DNA of 64,000 nucleotides, taken from positions 5,748,152-5,812,151 of the forward strand of contig NC_031498.1 of assembly GCF_000237925.1 (NCBI RefSeq). The letters run 5' to 3'. The DNA comes from Schistosoma mansoni. Lineage: Eukaryota; Platyhelminthes; Trematoda; Strigeidida; Schistosomatidae. The notes below the pieces were generated by a model that ran no database searches, was not told the DNA's origin, and saw nothing but the letters and a program-made list of their open reading frames with translations. Made by a program: the position numbers and the translations under genes. Each line of letters starts with the position of its first letter. Position 1 is the stretch's first letter. Shown piece after piece: positions 12,961 through 26,470 of the stretch.

Positions 12961-14389
12961 TAATACAAAAATGAATTCATTTAACTAATGAAACATCCAT
13001 CTTATCAAAATTCTAATAAGCAGTAATTAATGAAAATTCACTTTCGTGTTATAAACTTATTCTAAGATGGTGGAGAGGATTTGTAGCTCAGGTGGGTGAT
13101 TTTGAGAACAGAGAACAAACCTACATCAAAACTTATTCTAAAAATAATCTGATTTTTTTGTAGGTTGCGCAGTTATTAACAAATTTAGTTCCAGTCTTTT
13201 GTTTTTTGATAAATACTAAGACACATCTTTAAAACAACAGTTTACCAAGATCGTTGTAACATACGTTATCAAGATTTCCTTTTTCTTTTAGCTTAGACAA
13301 TTGAAACACTTCAATTTTCGAGAATCATAAAGTTAATGACTGAAAATTTATTCAAAGCTTGTATAATAAAAAATTCTTTGACTTTAGGTTACCTCAAGAT
13401 GGTTGCTGTTTACTTCATTGTTTACCGAAGTTTCACTAATATCTTTGTATTATTTATATCTTAAATATGATGACATTAAAAATAGACTAGACAGCATTAA
13501 CTGGGATATATTAGTAAATTTATGGATTATGAACGTTTTCATTTGTTTATTAACCCAAACTTTTACCACGTTTCTACAAGCTTAAATTTTTAAAAGTTAC
13601 TATCGACGTTCAGCAATATTTCAGTCAGATAATACTAAAGTGGTCAATCCATTGTTTTCTTCGAAAATGGTATGTCTATGAAAATTTCTGGTCATAGTAA
13701 GTACATGTTTGCATCAAAATCAGTTTATGGCTTACGTAACAAGCGAATTATTTTAGTGGAGAACAAAACAACCAGATAGTTTTTGTATTTCGAAGAAAGT
13801 TATGGTGTGATTAAATATTTCTTGATTATCTAAATAATAACAGTTTTCTATTCATTGGATATCATCTGTTGTGAAAAGCAAATGAAAAGTTACACTGCCA
13901 AATAGCGTAGAATTTCTTCATCAGAAATTTGTAGAATATAGTAAATGCAGGAAACAATTTTCTATTGAAATCAGAACTGTCAATAAATAACTCCTTCTAG
14001 GTAACTGGCCATTTCTGTTGAAGTAATACTAATATTAAACTAAACGGATATTTTGCCATAAATGTTCTCATCAAGGGTGGGTGTATTTGAGAATACTTTC
14101 TCTTATTTGACTGTTAACAACTACCTAAATTCTGATGAACTTTTAAAAGATATATTCGTCAGAATCGTGAAAAAGATTTCCTCATTTTGGTAATTCGAAA
14201 TACATTCGAATTATAACTTAGTCAGTGGAAGATTATTTCATGGAAATGAAGTATCAATATTCACCATTGCTTTCTATTCACTTAAACTGTTCAGTCTTTA
14301 TCCTTTTCATTTAAAAATCTCTATTTTTCTGAAATATTCAAATATAACTAGGTCAGTATAAAAAGAAGTATAGTTATTTAGGTGTAGTT

Positions 14390-14937
14390 TTGTTATCTAG
14401 GCTGGTAGGCTTGATTGTAGAGCTTTGATTGTTCTTCTGAACGACAGCATCAGCACAAACTTCAGGTAGACGTGAAGTATTCGGATTTCCCCACATATGA
14501 CTCACAGCTTGTCCCCGATCATAATTGATTATTGTTGACATTTTATCGTGTCATTGTCTACTTCTTTATTTTGATTGTATCTCCCATTGATTTGATTCTT
14601 GGTCCTATATTTGTCCATGATTTTTCTGATTGATTGGTAGATTGGATCGATGTCAATGTGTTTGTTAACTGCTAATTGACTTGAGTTCCAAGTTTCTAAA
14701 ACTTCCTCGACGTTCTTTGTATTCCCTCTATACATGATCTCAAAATTTTTCCAGTTAAATGTGTGTTCACAGTTGTCCACATCCATTGAAATAAGCGATG
14801 ATATTTCATGGTGGTTGACTGGTAATTGATGTTCGTATAGGCGGAGATGAGGGGGAAATCCACTCTGTCCGATGTAGTGTTCTACACATTTGGAACAATT
14901 TATTTTGTAGATGACATTCCGTATACTGATTTACATA
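14390..14937 (-). mobile_element. Penelope-like element remnant: GIY-YIG endonuclease C-terminus, different lineage
   Basis: On the minus strand from about 14937 the sequence reads VIYKINCSKCVEHYIGQSG, then RLYEHQLPV, a linker, and DNCEHTFNWKNFEIMYRGN, then NTKNVEEVLETWNSSQL, NRHVDLDPIY-like KHIDIDPIYQSIRKIMDKYR. This is the GIY-YIG nuclease (Y-I-G, downstream R and H) and C-terminal tail of a Penelope-like element. It differs from elements 1-3: Cys-rich YKINCSKC in place of YQFTCLCG. The open part 14529-14786 continues a frame that is open from about 14937. No RT remains nearby. The 14390-14525 stretch downstream is probably its 3' untranslated part (inference). It is sense to the host gene, inside an intron. 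Confidence 0.75.
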
Positions 14938-15436
14938 AGAGCAAATGTGATTTGTTAAAAAGGTTGAAGATACAATGAAAAGCTATCTTTTAATTGATAA
15001 ATATTTTTATTGCAATACTTCCTTCAAATTAATCATTCTCATGTAATACATGCTTCTTGACAAGTTTCTTCAGTACCTGTTATGAATAAGAACAATATTT
15101 ATTTTATTTAAAAACTCAGGAAATCATTTTTTTTTTGTTATAAAGTCAGCATAAAGTGTTATGTAAACTGCTTATTCTCGACTAACCATAAGACACTTTG
15201 CGTGCTTCTTAATACAGAAAAATAGTTAATTTTTTTGTAAAGAAAAATGTTTTCAGATTTATATAATAATAATAATGATAAAAGTTTGCTGTATGCTAGC
15301 GTGATTGATATTTCTTGAAGAAAAATAAAAATGTATATAATTGACTGATTAAAACTAAGATTTAGATTTTGTTTCTATGTTACAATCCACAAAATATAGG
15401 AAAAGATATAATTCCCGAATGAATCCCTTAACTCAC

Positions 15437-15766
15437 CACTTTTTTGGATGATACACTGATAGTTGATATTTCTGACGTTGAAATTATACTAGATTGGAAA
15501 GTAGCATTTGCTGACGAGTAACCATTCAATGATGAATGTAAAAGTTGATTATGTTTCATTTGTTCATTATTTGATTTTTTTATTTCAGGTAAATCAGTAA
15601 AAATTGGCGGTTCTAGATATATTGGTAAATATAAGCTAGCATGTACTAAATGAAAATTATCACCAACTATTTGTGCAATAAATTTTGATTCTTGTGTAAA
15701 ACTATTACAAAATGTAGTATTGTTTGGTGATAAAATTGTACTGCACACAAGATCACCTAAAAGAAT
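15437..15766 (-). CDS. KIDINS220: KIDINS220-like gene, exon after Walker B with Ser/Asn-rich insert
   Basis: A 330-nt exon, phase 0 at both ends, with a TTTCAG acceptor (CT at 15767-15768) and a GTGAGT donor (15431-15436). The first half (FIAQIVGDNFHLVHASLY, then LPIYLEPP) resembles the vertebrate KIDINS220 stretch around HDYMRNIVHLPVFLNSRG, which follows the KAP Walker B strand. The second half is a low-complexity Ser/Asn/Thr linker, as in vertebrates where the equivalent region is a long poorly conserved insert. It joins in phase to the 33.3-kb exon (phase 0) and to the 11.6-kb exon (phase 0). The longest ATG-initiated reading starts inside this exon, but no start is implied because the frame is open through the acceptor. 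Confidence 0.8.
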
Positions 15767-16028
15767 CTGAAATCACAAAACATAAATAAACAAACATCCA
15801 GTAAATTTTACGACACTAAATCAACAAATAATTTATTCAGCCATATATCTCATATTGAATTTGTAACAATAGAAGTATAAAATTGATAACAGTCTGTGCT
15901 TTAAAGTGTCTTCATTCCTATAAATTCATTAAGGTTATTTGAATAAACAGTGACTGGTTTCATTTATTCTTTTGTTCCAACAAAAATTTGAAAATTAACA
16001 TGCCGATTAAAACTGGTGTTTCATTTAG

Positions 16029-16493
16029 TGTTATAGCAACTATCCTACAATCGATTTAGAGTATGGCCAATTTCGGTTGAGCCTTTTTATTAACTTAGCA
16101 GACATTGTCATTTGGATAATAACAATTCGCATGTTCTTTGTACTGTTATGACCACTGGAGCACATAACGCTCTAGCCAAAATGATGATTGCTTAAGTATC
16201 ATTCGATGACTCAAACTCCGCCCCCATGTATGTATGCACGCAAATCTTGTTATCAGCTTTTGTTTTGTTTTGCTGTGCCCTTATTCAATTTGATTATAAA
16301 TTGCCTATGTAATTGCTTACACTGACTGATCGCTGCTTGCTGATATTTGCTCATGTGCTTGTAACTTTCTGGCCTGCGTCTTTTGGCAGTAAACTGTAGT
16401 TACCGCTTCGCTTCGCCTTCCGATTTTACGCACCGTTAAGATTGGTATTATAACGGTTATCGATGTGTTCGATTAACGAAGCACGGCACTACA
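16029..16493 (+). repeat. 460-bp dispersed repeat, copy 1 (possible LTR-type)
   Basis: About 465 bp sharing its whole length with 41239-41698. Shared landmarks are TATAGCAA, TTGTACTGTTATGA, GCCTATGTAATTGCT, ATAACGGTTAT and a terminal CACTACA. It starts TG and ends CA, like an LTR, but I found no matching flanking duplication, so the class is unsure. Confidence 0.6.
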
Positions 16494-18472
16494 GTTTTTA
16501 TATTGTCGACAATTTTCTTGCTCCTATAAACTCAAACTGTTGAGATAAAAATTTGACATTGTAATACGTAATTTATGGAAAGATACAAGTCAAAGTATAT
16601 CATTTCGAATGCATTAGTTGAATGTAAAATACTCAGTAACGACAGACTGAAGCACACTTCTAAACTTCCTGGAGTAAAATTATTCTCACTGTAAAATAAA
16701 TTAAGGATATCTGTGACTGCAAAATAAATTATTTCAAATGAATACCTTCTGAGAGAACAGGTTTTAACAAATAAACGATATGGAATCTCTTCATATGATT
16801 TGATTTATCGTATAAAGAAGAGAAAAAATGATTATTGTTGATGCAGATAGTATTCTATGAAATTAGAAAAATTAATACTTTACAGTACAAGTTATGGATG
16901 TTGAACTGAAATTTAATGTCACAACAAACATTTTCCGTTTGTATGCTTTTTGGGTTTGATGGTTATCAGTTCATAAACAACATTATCAACAAAAATTAGA
17001 ACAAAATATATTTGGTGCTAACCGTTAAATAAGTCTGAATCAGCCTTTAGGTCAGTGAGCATGTCTGCACCCATATCGCATAGTACCCACTGAACAGTGT
17101 CATTACGTCACATAGTGTATTGACCTTATTTAAGGAATCAATAATCTCTTGTGAAAGTGAGACGAAAATATGGCATTAAATGTTTTGAATGACTGGTTAT
17201 CTCACGAGAAACCTTATACTTAGTATTGGTAAACATTTTTTTAACAGATGCACATCAAGAAATCAAAGCCAATTTCACATTTTTGGTATTTGAGTTTGAT
17301 TTATGAATAGAGAATACTAAATATATTTGAAGTAGACTAACACAGCTAGGTTCTTTACTATATAAGATTGAGCACAACCCATTGATAGTTTACTGATATT
17401 TTTTATGCAAAGATTCATTTTGAAAATTAAATCATCTTATATATTAGGTTTCACAAAGTTACAAGAGGTAAGATCAGTCACTTGAGGAAGTCAAAAAAAT
17501 AGATGAAGAAAATATCAGGTAATGTATATTGATTTACTTGTATTCTTGAGTTCACTTTTCTTATTCAACTTTCATATAATCGAAATCTGATCTAGTCACC
17601 TACTTTTTGAAACATATTCATCTACATAATATTCTCATAATCAGGTAAATTCAAAATGTCGCGGCATGGTTACATGAATTAATAAAAGCTTTGGCAATAT
17701 ATTCACTTTCTGTATCAAATGGCTTTGCAATGTATGAATATATTTACGAAATTATCTGCTTATAAATATAACTTTCATAATCTATCAAAATGGTCTAAGA
17801 ATTTTTTTATCTGATACATGTCCTCATCTAATAAAGAAGATGTCTCATCAGCTACAGACATGAAAGTTATTCTGCTATTCGTAAATCTCAATTATTTTAA
17901 AGGATAAAATGCGTTCAGCAGTTCTAATGTTTTGATCTATTTTATAACGAAACCATGTAATATCGAAGTCATCGCTTTAAACCATTTCTAAAATAAAAAC
18001 AAATCAATCCAAATGTGTACCGACATACTTTTGAGTTGAAAAAGCTATATCCTAGTATAAAGAGGAAGTTTGTACTGTTCTTTAACTTATTGTCACCATA
18101 GTTTTCTTATATATTCTACCATATTTCATTTGAATCTCCAACTTACATTTAATCTAATCCTTTTCCATTTTTATTTTTTTATGAACATATTCCAATAACA
18201 TGTTCTAATTTCCTTAATTTTGTCACGATTACTATTATTTGTTATGTTTGGTCAAATTCTATACTCATTGATTTGTTTAAAAAAACACAATGTTATTCTT
18301 CAGTTTGTATGTGAAGTCTTTGCCTTGCAGTAGTTTATATATGTACATGTATAACGAGACAGCTCAATGATTCGTTCACTTTGAAAATGTACTTTAACAT
18401 AACTTATTTATTACATTAAATAATTTTGATGCCAAAAATCTTCTGTGATAAAACGTTTATTTTATTTCTTGT

Positions 18473-18870
18473 TAGGGTTTCGTCCTAGTATGGCACTCCT
18501 CAACACTGAGAGTTTACGATCCCACATGCAGGACTCGAATCCAGGACCTTCGGCCTGACGCTCAAACTCTCAGTATTTAGACCACTGGGCTGGTACAACG
18601 GTGTTATTGTGTAACTTCAATCGATCCACAAACTTACGCAACCATTCATCCATTGTCTGAGGTAGATACCTGCCTCTACCCGAAAAGGATTAGACCCAAC
18701 GGGTCCTGAGTTCGAGTCCCTCATGAGATCGTGAATGCTCGCTGATGAGGAGTCTCATATTAAGACGAAAAGCTTGTCTAGTGCTTCCAGGTTTTCACTG
18801 GTGGTCTAGCTTAATTCGATTCATGAATCCAACCACTAAAAATTACAAAAATCTCCACAAAAGCACATTC
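18473..18870. repeat. Fold-back hammerhead SINE, two diverged halves
   Basis: A minus copy (about 18476-18665) meets a plus copy (about 18700-18870) head to head. Each half has its own B box (minus GGACTCGAATCC; plus CCTGAGTTCGAGTC) and hammerhead remains. Both 3' tails point outward or are trimmed. Confidence 0.7.
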
Positions 18871-20514
18871 TACTTATATTTATAGAATTATTTGCTTTTT
18901 TGTATGGTTCAAAAAGATAAATGACTGGTTGCGACGAGATTATGAAAGGCACTTATATCCAGACTTAAAATATCATAAAGATGAACTTTATCGCTTTCAT
19001 ATACTTCCCAAGTTTTGGGAAATCCAGTTAAAGGGTTCATATTTCACCCATATCACAGTATCTATTTACCACTTGAAATCTTACTACTTCTACTACCATT
19101 ACAATTGTTACAAAAACTAAAACAAAACCATTTATTAGAAAGAGAGAAAAAACAATAGTTGGAAGATACTGTTTTAAAACATTTGATAAATCATATGGTT
19201 AATCAAATCTGACAATATGTTCATGCAGATAGGTTTAATCAATTTTCTTTTATCTTTTTACTTATAACAATAATAATTATTGTTATTTTTATTTCTATCT
19301 AAGTAATCTTTAGTATGTTTATCATTGAATAGAAGCATTATTCCTATTATTGTAATGATTATTACCTTAATCAACAGCTTGATCTCCTTAGTTTTCGAGA
19401 CATAAATACATACTAACAATTTTACAGGTGTATATGTAGGGTAGGCAATACTCTCTAATGTTCTTAATTAGTTAATTAACCAAATAACATAGGTAAGGTA
19501 GAAACAAGAATAACAAGCACAAAAATACACAAAATTCACACACATACACAACCAAACTGGACAATTTTTCGATGTAACTCTAAGTTAAATCATTTAGGCA
19601 GTATAATTTTACAAAAAAGCAAAACTTAGATGAATCAAATTAATTAAATGTGACTGATTGTTTTCATTAGAACTAGCTATGATATATTTTTATCTTTAGA
19701 AGTTACTATCAAGGGAACTGAAAGAAGCAACTAAGAGATGAATTGAGATAATTATTAAACATGAAAGGTATTATGATTAGTAACCGGAAAGCTATCAGGT
19801 CGATGTTTTAACCATTGATGCTAGATAAATTATTTCCTAACCACAATTCAGTCTTCATTATAATCAGTTTTATAAACAATTGGAAACAATGTTGGAGAAG
19901 TTCAAGTCTAAAAAATATGCTTAAATAACTGATTTAACAAGATCTTTTGTGAGATTTATGTATATGTAAACTGAAATGCTCATTTCATTAAGGATTTGAT
20001 GCCCAATCAACCGCAAATGTGTGCTAGGTTATTGATAAGATAAGTCGACTCCCAAGTTGTTTTCATCAGAATCATACATAAGAACTGTTAAATATAATGC
20101 GTATTCACGTTTCTACAGTAAGGGACAGTAAGTTATTTTGTGTTGTTTAAAATAAAAACCATCATAAGTGAATATATTCTTTTCTAGTCTCTTATCAATT
20201 GATTACTACGGGAGTAAGTATAGAGCATTTATAATGTTGTGTTTTGTGTATAGGAAATTCCAAGTCAGCCCTTATGTAAAACATGGAGTTGCCCCATCAA
20301 ATAGTAGAATGACTTGTGAGGATAAAGAGATTTTAAATGCTATTAATCCATAACAAATATGGAGTGTATAATCTGGAATTTAAGTACACAATATTTGTGG
20401 AACTCTAGTCTATAAATCATGATGACTTATGAAATATCTAATCTACGCATTATATATTCGTGTTGTTTAACATCTACTGCACAGTCTATCTATTTTGAAA
20501 ATTCCTACATAAGT

Positions 20515-20516
<2 letters not shown>

Positions 20517-20545
<29 letters not shown>
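20517..20545. repeat. TA microsatellite
   Basis: An uninterrupted AT run of 29 bases. Similar shorter runs lie at 32599-32618, 38267-38284, 47200-47221 and 62100-62117. Confidence 0.95.
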
Positions 20546-20548
<3 letters not shown>

Positions 20549-21120
20549 TGAATTCACGGGATCTTTTCCCATTATTAAACACGAAAACTGTCCAGTAAAT
20601 AATGATTGTTATTACAAAGTCCTAATGCTACTATATTTCGTCCATCTCTTTAATGTGAAAGGAACTCAAATGGTTTTAGCTGTAAACTAAATAATCTAGC
20701 TAACAAAAGTTATTCAAAATTTTTTCAATACATTAGTCAATAACTATATCATATTTCTCTGTAATCGAACCTGTATAGTCCCATCATATATCATTTGCAT
20801 ACAACAAAGGAAAGTGTGAATGTTTAATGGTATGTGTATATTCAGTAACAAACTAGTATGATGATGCAGGTACACTAATATATTTTACACATTAACAACA
20901 CATGCTAAATAATATTTATTAATATGTTATCAATACGAAAATGCAATTCACATAATGTTAGGACTTATTTTACTTGAATTCTTTCAAAATTAGTCATGTA
21001 ATTGATGATGAACTTTTAAAAGTTATCTTTAGTTTTAACTACTGTAAATTTTTTATGGACAACAATTGAAGATCATGGATGTAATTATAATTTCTAATAC
21101 TTAACCAGGAAGATTTAGTG

Positions 21121-22432
21121 TAAAGAACAATTGTCAACAGACTGGAAAGAAGGAGATCTCTGCAAGTGTGGGAACAATGGAGGAAACACAATATTATCAA
21201 TATCAAGGAAACGGTTTCAACAAAGTGTTGCTGAACCAGAATAAAAGTTTCAGTGGAATTCTAACTTTGAGATCAACAAGCCGAATTATGTAAATATCGG
21301 TCATGAACAGATGAAATCGCGGCATTATGGATCATCGTTGAACAATCAATTAAATAGAACTTGTCACTACACATCAACTACCTTGACTAAGAGAAGGTGT
21401 TTAACAGCGTGGATAGGAGGACCTTATGGAACCTTCCTAGAAGTTATGATGTACCTGGGAAAATCGTCAACATCATCCGAAATTCATACAACGGATTCTA
21501 CTGCGAAGTTGTGCATGGATGACAGCGGACAGATGCATTCCAAGTGAGGACTGAAATCAGACAAGACTGCCTACTCTGGCCCTTTCTCTTTCGTCTGGTG
21601 ATTGACTGCATTACGATAATATTCACATCTGAGGGAATCACGAATGCAACTAGATAATTTGGACTTTGTAGATAGCCTAGCTCTTCTATTCTATACACAT
21701 CGACGAATGCTGACAAAGATAGCCAGTGTAGCATCAGCCTCTGCATCAGTAGGCCTCAATGTACACAAGGGGAGAAGCAAGATCCTCAAATACAGCACAA
21801 AGAACATCAACGTAATCACACATGATGGAGAAGCTTTGGTAGGGGAGGAAAGTTTAACGTACCTGGACAGCATCATCGATGAACAAGGGTGTAAAGGTGG
21901 GGTCTAGCAAAGTAAGATCCACATTCATACAATTGAAGACCATATGGAACTCTAAACAACTGTCAACCGATATCAAAGTCGGAATCTTCAGTACGAAAGT
22001 CAAGACAGTTCTACTGTATGGAGCTGGAACTTGAAGAACTATCATAACCAACATCAGAAAGGTACGAGTGTTTATAAACACTTATCTACTCAATATACTT
22101 AATATACGTTGGCCGGATACCATCAGCAACAATCTACTGTGTGAGCGAATAAACCAGCTACCAGTTGAAGTGGAAATTATAAAAGGGTGCTGAAAGTAGA
22201 TAGGATATACATTGAGGAAACCGTAAAACTGTACCACAAGGCAAGCCTTAATTTGTAATCCTGAAGACTAAAGGAAAAGACCCAGATCAAAGAAACAGGT
22301 TGTATCAGGATTGGGAAGCAGACATCAAAAGAATGAATAGCAGTTGGGAACACTCGAAAAAGAGCCCAAGACGGAATTGTTTGGAGAATCCTGGTTGGCG
22401 GCCTTTGCTCCACAAGGGTTAATAGGAATAAG
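21121..22432 (+). mobile_element. RTE/SR2-like LINE remnant A: RT and C-terminal part
   Basis: A badly decayed non-LTR retrotransposon read piecewise in several frames. Recognisable blocks of the schistosome endonuclease-reverse transcriptase are a QLSTDWKEGDL-like start, a palm segment DNLDFVDSLALLFYTHRRM (normally DDLDFADDLALL), VGLNVHKGRSKILKY, DGEALVGEESLTYLDSIIDE, a STDIKVGIFSTKVKTVLLYG-like stretch, and an end reading VGGLCSTR before a stop near 22430. The catalytic FADD is changed to FVDS. Many stops and frameshifts are present and no functional frame survives. It lacks the endonuclease half, which fits 5' truncation. The family name is from memory of the protein pattern, not from a search. 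Confidence 0.75.
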
Positions 22433-23589
22433 TAAGTATTATTAAACTGACTATTACATTTTAACTTTCAATTCATTTAAATTTAATCAATAACATTATA
22501 TTTTGTTCCTGTAGCAGACAAATCAATTAATCTTTCTTGTTCAGAATAACATATACCAATTCATTTAGAGAAAATCATTGATGTTTACAGTTTAGTCAGG
22601 TTCAAGTTAAAAGTTTCAGCAATGAGTACTCAATTTTAAGATCATAATAAAAACAACTTGTAATTAATGTAACTACATCTGTTCGAATGAATCACTATTT
22701 TTCCCGGTAATTATTTATTTCAATCAAAACACTAGATGATTGATGATCTTTGCATTATATATAAGCTTAGATATAAGAATAGTAGGGAACTATTTTGTAG
22801 TTTCCTCATAAATCCCAGCCAAATTTCACACAAAACCCTGATTATCAAAATCGTATCGATTTTGTATGTTATTCTATTTTTGGCTCATTAACATTATATA
22901 CAAAAAACACTTCTATGTAACTCATTTAATTGGATTTACTTGTTATTGTCAGATCTATATACCTTTACTTTTTTTTTTACTCAATTTAAACTTTCAGGTT
23001 ACTAATAGATATAAAGAAAGAAAGAAAGAAGAAAAAGAAAAGAAAGTAAAACAGGAAAATGTAATCAATATCATTGTCATTTTCATTGTCGTTATCAATG
23101 TAATTCAGTCATCATTGAAATAAATAAATAAGTAAAACAATTTCATTAATTGATTTTTTTCTCAGGAAGAGAAAAAAAAACTTTTTTCTCTCTGAAATGA
23201 ATCAATCAAACAAAAAAGCAAAAGGGGTCATTTAAAGTGACAAATGTGTGAATATATTGTAGGTAACAAAATTTAATTGAAATTCCAATCATTAATTTTG
23301 TCTTTTTTTTAAAAAAAAAATAAAGAAAAATTTCATGAAGTGAAACATTGATTCTATGGTGAAAAAATAAAAAAAAAATCAGTGTATTGAATAGATTAAA
23401 AGAAAATTTAGGAAACATAAGTATTTCTAATAATGAATGGGGGAAATTTTTATTAAAACATGTATATATACATTTATTTCAGTAAATAATTCACCTAATG
23501 AGATTGAGATGTTAAGAAATTGATTAGAAAAAGTGAAAAAAAATAACTAAAGTAAGGGATGATTAATTAAGCGAATACCTGCATACAAT

Positions 23590-23893
23590 TGTTGTGTGGG
23601 TTATTTATATTTACATAAGTAGTATATAACGGTGGTTGATTATTGGATATATTTTAGTAGAAGATCGATAATGAAAGAACGGGAATGAAACGCAATGGGT
23701 ATGAAAATGCATGAACGATAATTATCGGAGACGATAGACTTATATTTACAGAAGGAACGGTGAAGATTGAGACAACTGGTTGGTAGTTCGCAAATTAATT
23801 ATTTACTATATGGTTCTCATATTTTAATGAGATATTCTGTAATTCTGTGCTTAACACATTTGATTGTCTCCACTCGTGTTCTTGTTCACTGCA
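23590..23893 (+). repeat. Solo LTR, old copy
   Basis: 304 bp starting TGTTGTGTGG and ending TTCACTGCA. It matches the other five LTR-like repeats in the window along its length. Flanks are CAAT and CAGT, a 4-bp target duplication with one difference. No internal coding region is next to it. Likely an ancient retrovirus-like (Gypsy or BEL type) element reduced to one LTR. Confidence 0.75.
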
Positions 23894-24419
23894 CAGTAAT
23901 TTCATATATATAGCAATTAGTTAAAAGTTGGTGTATGAATAGTTTCTGTCTTGAATAATATCAGATAACTGGTTAACCAATTGAAACCTATACGTAGTTC
24001 ATAAGCATAGGATTCTCACATACACTTGAATTTGTATATGCATAAATTATTGAGCACTTTAATTAACTTATTTATATAGACAGTGTTATTAAGTAGGTAG
24101 CAGTTTGTCTATATCTTTGTATTATTATTATCATGTTTGTATGATTATGAATGAGTGATCATGTATTAAAGTTCATACATACGTTCCTCTTACTAACTTT
24201 ATATATATATCGAAGTTTACATAAAATATAGGGAGGGGATGTAGAATGAGAACGAAATGAAGAAAAAAGTGGAATACGGAATGTTATCCCAAGAATTTAG
24301 TGAAGAAAATCAGTAGGCTGAACAAGAATAATAAGGTGACATTAGGATTAAGAATCAAACTGAATAAGAGAGATAAAAGGATCTGCTATACATTACGCAG
24401 TCCATTGGCGTTTATACGA

Positions 24420-26470
24420 TTTAATGATAAGTTATCATTTATGTCTGCCCAGTCATCTTTTCAGGATGTAAGACCAACGGTCTTCTGACAATCAGAAGAA
24501 AATTAATATAGAAATGTGTAACGTCTCAAAGTTTGAGATACCAGGAGGACAGTTCAATTAGCTGCAAAAATGAGAAGATACAACCTGACGGTGCTTAAAA
24601 TAACTAAAACTCATTGGACGCAAGCTGGACAGAAAATATTATCTACGGGAGAAGTATTATTGTATTCTATTTATGAAGAAAAGAATAGTTCAAACACAAA
24701 GGATTACACTGATACTCTCCAAAGAAGCCTGAAAAGCGCATATAGGATGGGAATCTTATTAGTTTAGGACAATCAAAACGTCCTTCAAAACAAAGAAAGA
24801 GATTACAACAAATGAAATCAAGCGCTGTGCACCCATCAATGATATAAATGAAGACGAAAAACATCAGTTTTACAAGGGGCTGTTGTCGATTGTAGAGAAA
24901 TTTCAAGGAAAGAATCTGACCTAAACACCGAGGTTGGAGTTGAAAACACAGGGTATGAAGATATCATTTCCCTGCAAACACATACGCAAAGCTACATGGG
25001 TTTCAGTGGATCACACTACAGATAATGAGATTGACCATACCTGCATCAAAAATCGCTCAAAATGTCCGTGACAAACATGAGAACAATAATAGGAGCCACT
25101 TGGTACGGGCCAAGATGAAACTGAAGCTAAAGAAGCACTGGACAAATAGAAAGAAAACACTACGAAATCCTAATATAGTCTTCCTACAAGATGTTAACTA
25201 ACTTAGCAAGTTCAAAATAAATTCCAAGCCCTACAAGTTCTACTTAAATAAAAAGAACCCACTCTGAAAACTAAACGGGAACGGATTGAAGGAACAATTT
25301 CTCAAACATGCTAATAGGGACTGAGTCACAAAAAGCACCAGCATAAAGAGTGGACCTCTAATAATACCCTGGGAAAAATTCAAAAGAGGAAGAACAAGAA
25401 GACACTAATCAACAACAGTCGGAAAGGAGACAAGAAAGTCAAGGCACATATCATATACATAGAAGCAAACAAGCGAGCGAAGAGAAGATTTATATCAGAC
25501 AAGCAGAAATATGTATACAACCTGACAGCAACAGCAGAAAAGTCTTCAAGATAAGGAAATTTGAGAGGACGACATGATACATATAAGAATCTCGTAGGGA
25601 AATATAACAACCCAGAAAAATCGGTTAAGGATAAAAGTGACAAACTAAACACTGAGCTTCAAGAACAGAGGAAAAGGTGGATAGATAGCTTTGAATAGTT
25701 CTTGAATAAACTAGCTTCTGTGAACCCACAGGACATCAAAGCAGCAAATATAAATCATTCTATAGATGTCCCCCCACTAGCTACGAAGTTAGGATGGCCA
25801 TCAGACAAACGAAGAGTGGGAAAGCAGCATGACCAAACAGTACACCGGCTGAAGCACCGTAATCAAACGTAGAGGTAACTTCAAAAGATGCCTCGCATTC
25901 ACTTGAGAAAGATTTAGGAGGGAGAATAAGTAACAGCAGATTAAAAAGACGGATATGTCATCAAAATATCAAAGAACAGATATATTATGTGATTTTAGAG
26001 CCGTAGGTAGACCACACTTCAATCAGTACCAGAAAACATTTTCAAAACAGTGTTGTTGAACCGAATGAAAAATCCAATAGACGCCCAAATTCAAAATCAA
26101 CACACTGGATTCCGTAGTGATCAATCGTGTACCGACCAAATCACGAAACTACGGATCATTTCTGAACAATACGTTGGATGGAACTCATCAGTATATATAA
26201 AGTTCCTTAACTATAGGAAGCCGTTGACAGAGTGTATAGAAGAAAACTATGAAACCTTCTTCAACACTATGGTGTGCCCGTGAAGATTGTCACGATTCTA
26301 TGGAATACATATGATGAACTATACTGCCAAGTTGTGCATGTACAGTTCATAAATGCATTTCAAGTGAGAACTGCTGTCAGACAATGCTGTTAATTCTTCT
26401 CCTTTTACCGTTCCTGCTCGAGATTGATTAGATTATGAAAACGTCTACATTTCAGGGGCGAAATAGATTT
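24420..26470 (+). mobile_element. RTE/SR2-like LINE remnant B: endonuclease and first half of RT
   Basis: A second decayed copy of the same LINE type. It starts with the apurinic-like endonuclease region (MRRYNLTVLKITKTHW, then TQAGQ) and passes pieces such as MKLKLKKHW and a Lys-rich middle. It reaches the RT with LLNRMKNPIDAQIQNQ, HTGFRSDQSCTDQITKLRII and VGWNSSVYIKFLNYRKPL (normally WNSSLYINFIDYEKAF). It fades near 26470 just before the FADD palm box. Numerous frame breaks are present. It lies downstream of remnant A in the same orientation, and the RT segments of A and B overlap, so they are two insertions rather than one split element. Confidence 0.75.

Larger units (their letters stand above)
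11592..15436 (-). other. Intron of the KIDINS220-like gene (3.8 kb)
   Basis: It holds a 5'-truncated SINE (11808-11955), a worn Sm-alpha fragment (12876-12960) and a Penelope-like GIY-YIG remnant (14390-14937). The stretch 13000-14380 has no feature I can support. Confidence 0.65.

Noticed and set aside
22866-23123. 85-codon plus-strand frame
   Set aside because: Its end is the translation of a purine-rich GAAA run and its start is AT-rich low complexity.
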